Shown: positions 60,201 to 64,000 of the stretch, one piece after another
Numbering within the stretch: position 1 is the first letter of the stretch
Layout of the letters: each line of letters starts with the position of its first letter
Source: Acanthochlamys bracteata
Taxonomy: Eukaryota; Streptophyta; Magnoliopsida; Pandanales; Velloziaceae
Reading direction: 5' to 3'
Assembly: GCA_019914995.1 (NCBI GenBank)
Contig: CM034145.1
Coordinates: forward strand, 3,479,262 to 3,543,261
DNA length: 64,000 nt
The notes under the pieces: generated by a model
The model's database searches: none
The model's input: only the letters and a program-made list of their open reading frames with translations
Told to the model about the DNA's origin: nothing
Program-made: the position numbers and the translations under genes

Positions 60201-60870
60201 ACTTTAGAGTGTCCTTCATCTTCTCACATGTATTCATGAAAGTTCTCAGAATATAAATTCCCATCCCAAGCCTAAGTCTTTAAGAACCTTCTATACTAAC
60301 AGTAAGATGATGGAAGTAAATGCTCTTTAGGAAAAGCATCATTCAAAATGTCAGGCAACATATTAAAGCCTTCGTTGCTCCATTGATGAAGTATATTCAC
60401 ATGCAGTAACTTTATAAGGAAGGATAATTTAGAAATTGGGCATCCCTTATATAATGTATTTCCGACATCTTCAAGCAACTTATTATATCTGTCAATATCA
60501 TATGTATTTATTGGTTCAGACCCTTCACCATCTTGTGATTGATAAGACATCTCTAGATCCATAACACCATCCCTACGTATATACTCTAAAATTTCTAACA
60601 TTTAATCATATTCTTCCTCTTCACTGAATTTCATGTCCGCCAAGATCACCTCGGTTAGCGATTTCTCCATTAAGGCTCTATATAGTACAATGCTATAAAC
60701 CACATTGACTATATTGAGAGAATATGAGAATCTATTCAAACAGTGTCGACATGGACAATGCATCTCATGTGCATCCTCTAAATTCTCTCTAACAAATTAC
60801 AGAAAGAACGGACTCCATTTGTATACCCTTCCTGCAATTTATCGGTGATATATATCCAACTCTTATCCAT
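57240..60870 (-). pseudogene. CACTA tnp2 transposase, broken and split by repeat C
   Basis: Start near 60870: MDKSWIYITDKLQEGY, the transposase-associated N-terminal domain. Then RYNKLLEDVGNTLYKGCPIS and KLSFLIKLLHVNILHQWSN at 60500-60380, and FNMLPDILNDAFPKEHLLP ending near 60296. The central transposase domain is largely missing. SDGYDANVSSCVN and ITGLKSHDNRLLLQFILPIG follow at 60050-59940. The DUF4218-like part has ISPAFYDIMVHLVVHL and GGPVHYSWMY at 59815-59730. Here repeat C intervenes (58262-59720), and the frame resumes with ASVRNRARP and AYTANECLIFCSTYL at 58230-58130. The DUF4216-like end reads VAQVFYISDTKQGNSWVVVQ at 57310-57250. Many stops and frameshifts are present. The protein family cuts and joins CACTA termini. 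Confidence 0.82.
58262..59720 (+). repeat. Repeat family C copy 3, inserted in CACTA tnp2
   Basis: Bracketed by the interrupted tnp2 frame, so its limits are known to within a few bases. The left flank ends GAAGGGATAA, and the right flank starts ATACATCCAGC. The content matches copies 1, 2 and 4. It ends CACTTGTGATAGCAAT. A noncoding element of about 1.46 kb. Confidence 0.8.
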
Positions 60871-61540
60871 CCTACATAGTATTTATTAAACATTAGCCAT
60901 TTAGCCCAACTAAGCTTATGCACTAACTAATTATTTTTCATCTATGTAAGTGATTTCAAATATTTAAGCTTCCACGGAAATTTCGAGGGATATAAAATCC
61001 ATACATAGACTTGCTAATTCAAGTCAAAGGTGAAATTTCATATAATTCTACATGAAAATATTTTGACATTAAATACATGACAAACACACACACATAATTC
61101 TAGTTCTATATGTAGCATATGCTAGATACAAGTATTCTAATCCAACTAAGAAGAATTTGGTGCTATACTCATTGAAGATTTTTTCCTCCACACATAAAAT
61201 CATAATCATAACATGCCTCCTCAATAACGACACACAACTTAAATACTACAACAAGAATATGTAACTTTTACACAAAACAATAGCTACATCGATGCTTACT
61301 TGATCATATAGCTGCAAAAACCTCCAAATGTTGTGTTTTGTAACATAGTTGTTATATACTAACAGCATGTTCAAGGGTTAATAATGAGCACAACAGAGTA
61401 TACGACCCACGGATCATCAAACTCCGACAAAAATTAATTCTAATCAAGCTCAATAGAAACAATGGTGGAGCAAGAAGTCAACTACAACGACAGGAATCGC
61501 CCAAAACAGTGGCACAATGGCAAACTTGGCAAAACTAATT
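60871..61540. other. CACTA left-hand noncoding region upstream of tnp2
   Basis: AT-rich, no frame of interest. It presumably contains the tnp2 promoter, and I saw no clear TATA box. Confidence 0.4.
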
Positions 61541-61833
61541 TTAGTTTAACGACTGCGCAATTATTAGTCGGTATGTGAACATTATCGATAGCTTTGTCCA
61601 GGCTATCGGTAAGCTTTTCCAAATGTCTGCTAGTAGTCAGCATATGTACAAGATTACCGACTGCCCTTCTGTTCAATCACCAAACTAGCAAAATTATCAA
61701 CTGAATTGTTTCTTAGTCGACAAATTAGTAAATTTACCGACTAACTTTTGTGCACTTGGAATCGTACTTAACTACCGACCACTTTTTATTAGTATGTTAA
61801 TTTTAGTTGGTGAAATATGTATTTGTAGTAGTG

Positions 61834-62570
61834 GTAAAACCACCAGAAGTCTTAAAATTGCAAAAATAGGATCCATTTGTATACGATTTGCCCATGTGTA
61901 TACGATTGCATTGGTTCATTAGCTGCATTGAACCACACATAATCGTGTGAACTTTGATTAATCAAGGCCAATTTTGATAAACCACTAGTTATCTCGATGT
62001 GATTTTATTATTAAATTATCTCAATATAGTTGTTTTCCATATCATACTTCACCTTTTAACATTAATGAATAGTGATTCTTATCAGTATGAAATTAATAAG
62101 CTCACTAGCAGTTAATAAGCTCACTAGCAGTTAATTTTTTTTTTTTGAATGAATATTAGTAGACACAACTTATCAACTGATTTTTCGAAAATAAAGTAAA
62201 TCGTGACCGTTACAAGTGGATATTAGATTTTCTGAATAAATTTTTCTCCTAAAATCAAACCTAATAACGTGAAGAAACTAACAAATTTGGGTCGGTCTAC
62301 TAACCAAACAAGAAAAAAGATTCAGAGTCAAGAGTTCAAATTGAATGCAAACTGAACGCTTGATATTGCACTACATAGCCTCAATAACTGCTTTATTATA
62401 CCCACACCCGAACTGCTCTCATACATCAAATGATCAACATCATAAATACCTGGTTTCCCCTTTCTTCTTACGACTACTAGTTTACCCTATACCTACTGAA
62501 TACATGAGCCAATAAATGGACAAATTTAGGAGTAAAACGATTACCAACTCAAAAGGTTTGATCAGAATTC
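61834..62570. other. Unassigned DNA right of the CACTA element
   Basis: No gene recognised. A 17-bp direct repeat (TTAATAAGCTCACTAGC) occurs twice in tandem at 62093-62131. Confidence 0.5.
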
Positions 62571-62649
62571 GGTTGGATTTAGGAAAGAAAGGAGGTTAAT
62601 CTCGCTCTTGAGGGAGGCGAAACCGCTACAAGAAAGGAAGAGTGAAAGA

Positions 62650-62865
62650 AGAAAAGCAACGAGAGAAGAAAGAAAAATAGAAAAATCAAAAGGAATTTCG
62701 TAAGATAACAACATGAATAACCAAACAGCCCTCTATATAGGGATCCTGGAGGAAGAAAAGAAATAAGAGAAGAAAGAAAAATAAGAAAAATATAAAAGAA
62801 TTCGTAAGATAACAACAAGAATGATGACCAAACTGCCCTCTATATAGGAATCCTCTAAGGCACTC
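62650..62865 (-). repeat. Tandem duplication of about 110 bp with a repeated TATA-like motif
   Basis: The two units share GAGAAGAAAGAAAAATA, CGTAAGATAACAACA and AAAC-GCCCTCTATATAGG (ending near 62740 and 62849). On the minus strand each carries CCTATATAGAGGGC, a TATA-like motif, followed by a CT-rich leader-like stretch. It may be a duplicated promoter of a decayed minus-strand unit. No coding sequence follows that I recognise. Confidence 0.65.
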
Positions 62866-63301
62866 CACACTTTCGATCGCAGCCGCCAGATCATGTGAAG
62901 TGATCTGACAGTCACACATGGAGTACCGTAGTGCCTTTTGGATGGCATGTGTCTTTTTGAAAATTTTGAAAAAAAGCTTTCTGACTATTTTTAATTTGGG
63001 ATGGCGCCACCGCTACTTCAAAACTTAGAAATCGAGTTATAACTATTTCAAAATATCTCTCAACCCAAGATCGATTTCTCTTCTACTGCCACAGTTTACC
63101 AATCAATTTTTTAAATTTTGAGCATTCTCGTACTTCTCCCACATAGTCGATCGATCGATCTATACTTGGAATTATACGACTCTCGCGACATGGGAATAAA
63201 GAAAATTGTAAAAAAATGTATTCCCTTTTCTTCTATGAAGTTTATAAATTTTTTTATTTTGAAAATTTGCTATTACTTCTTACAAAATTCTTGAAACCAC
63301 G
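62866..63301. other. Unassigned DNA
   Basis: No open frame or repeat recognised apart from a short GATC run (TCGATCGATCGATC, about 63148-63161). Confidence 0.5.
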
Positions 63302-64000
63302 TGTTGCTATCGTAAGTTTACAAGTCGCATAAGTGATACAATGATGACAAAAATATCATTCACAGGAGAATTGATTAATTTATTAAGTACAAAAAAAAAA
63401 CAATCCTAGAATTATTTGAACAACTGATCGAAAAAAAGTGAATGCTAAAAAGTAAAGAAACGAAACAAGCTAAAACTAACACTTGTGAGATTTCAATGAT
63501 TTAAGCGCTAGGGCATTCGATTTCACTATAACTAATCCAATTCAATTCTGTTTTCATGTTGTTGAAGATTATAATCTTTATTGACAATTGGAATACTCTA
63601 TTCTCTTTGATATATTTTCTCAAATTATACCAAAAGTACTTTTATGCAATAACTCAATATATTCTATATGAATTAACATATAATAAAGCTCATTAAGTTC
63701 TGTGACCTAAACTAACTACACGAACCACAAAAAGTACATGTCTATCTCTCGTGCAATTCATGACAACAATCACAAAGACTAATCAAAACATCACATCTAT
63801 GTCTCAATATGAATCTCAAATCGATTGAATATTGCCAGATATTCAAAACCATTAAGCATGATAATGAATTCTCAATAAGCAATTATAAAACTTCAAACAG
63901 TATAGAATTAAGAATTAAATCATCATAGTTATGGTACATCATAGCCCCAGCAAAGAGGAAACTAGTTCATGTTTTTTAGATGTAACAGAACAAAAGAACC
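63302..64000 (-). repeat. Repeat family C copy 4, reverse orientation, runs off the window
   Basis: It starts TGTTGCTATCG (the inverse of the family end GATAGCAACA) and continues as the reverse complement of copies 1-3. Blocks include GCGCTAGGGCATT, TATATTTTCTCAAA, ATCACATCTATGTCTCAAT and CATAGCCCCAGCAAAGAGG. Confidence 0.82.

Larger units (their letters stand above)
54690..61833 (-). mobile_element. CACTA (En/Spm) transposon, dead, with repeat C inside
   Basis: The right end, read on the minus strand from 61833, begins CACTACTACAAATAC, the CACTA terminus. Subterminal repeats with TCGGTAAATTTAC and CGACTA-type units lie at 61540-61800 and again, in reverse, at 54710-54930 (GGTAAATTTACCGACTAC). 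The left terminus itself is decayed, and TTTCACCAATTAAGG at about 54700 marks its neighbourhood. The interior carries tnp2 (57240-60870) and an ORF1-like remnant, both minus strand. Confidence 0.75.

Noticed and set aside
62579-62948. Overlapping minus-strand frames rich in Phe and Leu, resembling membrane proteins
   Set aside because: They arise from the GA-rich plus strand in the tandem duplication and repeat the same segment. There is no start context or homologous pattern.
1-64000. A defence, biosynthetic or toxin-type gene system
   Set aside because: Apart from one demethylase gene and fragments of two other genes, everything recognisable is transposon-derived. No gene cluster or RNA gene was found.

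Overview
This is a stretch of an AT-rich plant nuclear genome, most likely a eudicot. It contains a spliced histone demethylase gene, and almost everything else is transposon-derived: Ty1/copia and Ty3/gypsy LTR elements primed by initiator tRNA-Met, PIF/Harbinger and CACTA DNA transposons, a FAR1-like MULE relative and foldback MITEs. All calls come from reading the sequence by eye. No database search or alignment was run, and boundaries marked approximate are approximate.

Layout. 1-2963: right end of a decayed PIF/Harbinger element with a solo LTR inside it. 3924-11263 (minus): the one apparently intact host gene, a JmjC (KDM3/JMJ25-like) lysine demethylase in 14 coding exons, every junction GT-AG and in phase, 1189 codons plus stop. 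11264-16500: its upstream region, AT-rich intergenic DNA, an unrecognised coding-like fragment and a foldback MITE. 16504-23367: a Ty1/copia gag-protease remnant split by a Ty3/gypsy element (17129-22771, minus) that has both LTRs, PBS, PPT and a near-perfect target duplication. 23373-29230: a SIRE-like LTR repeat (family A) broken by a second repeat (family B) and by the 5' LTR of another gypsy element. 30537-35690: a FAR1-like transposase pseudogene, a repeat of family C, a homeodomain-leucine-zipper gene fragment, a second copy of B and noncoding retroelement DNA. 35747-36839 (minus): three phase-compatible exons forming the C-terminus of an unrecognised protein.

36884-49182 is the showpiece: a Ty3/gypsy element (5-bp target duplication gttga) whose 5' LTR was entered by a PIF/Harbinger element (36976-43967, duplication TAA), which was itself entered by an LTR element now reduced to a solo LTR (40948-42582, duplication attat). 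All three duplications can be read. 49205-54690: foldback and CACTA-end sequences, a gypsy gag remnant, and further copies of C and A. About 54690-61833 is a CACTA element with a tnp2 pseudogene split by another C copy. 61834-64000 is unassigned DNA, a tandem duplication and an inverted C copy that runs off the window.

I see no CRISPR, operon, toxin or viral system. The interest lies in the datable nesting, the exact lesions in the retroelements, gene fragments caught among the transposons, and a previously unnamed dispersed repeat (C) whose ends can be bracketed because it sits inside a transposase gene.
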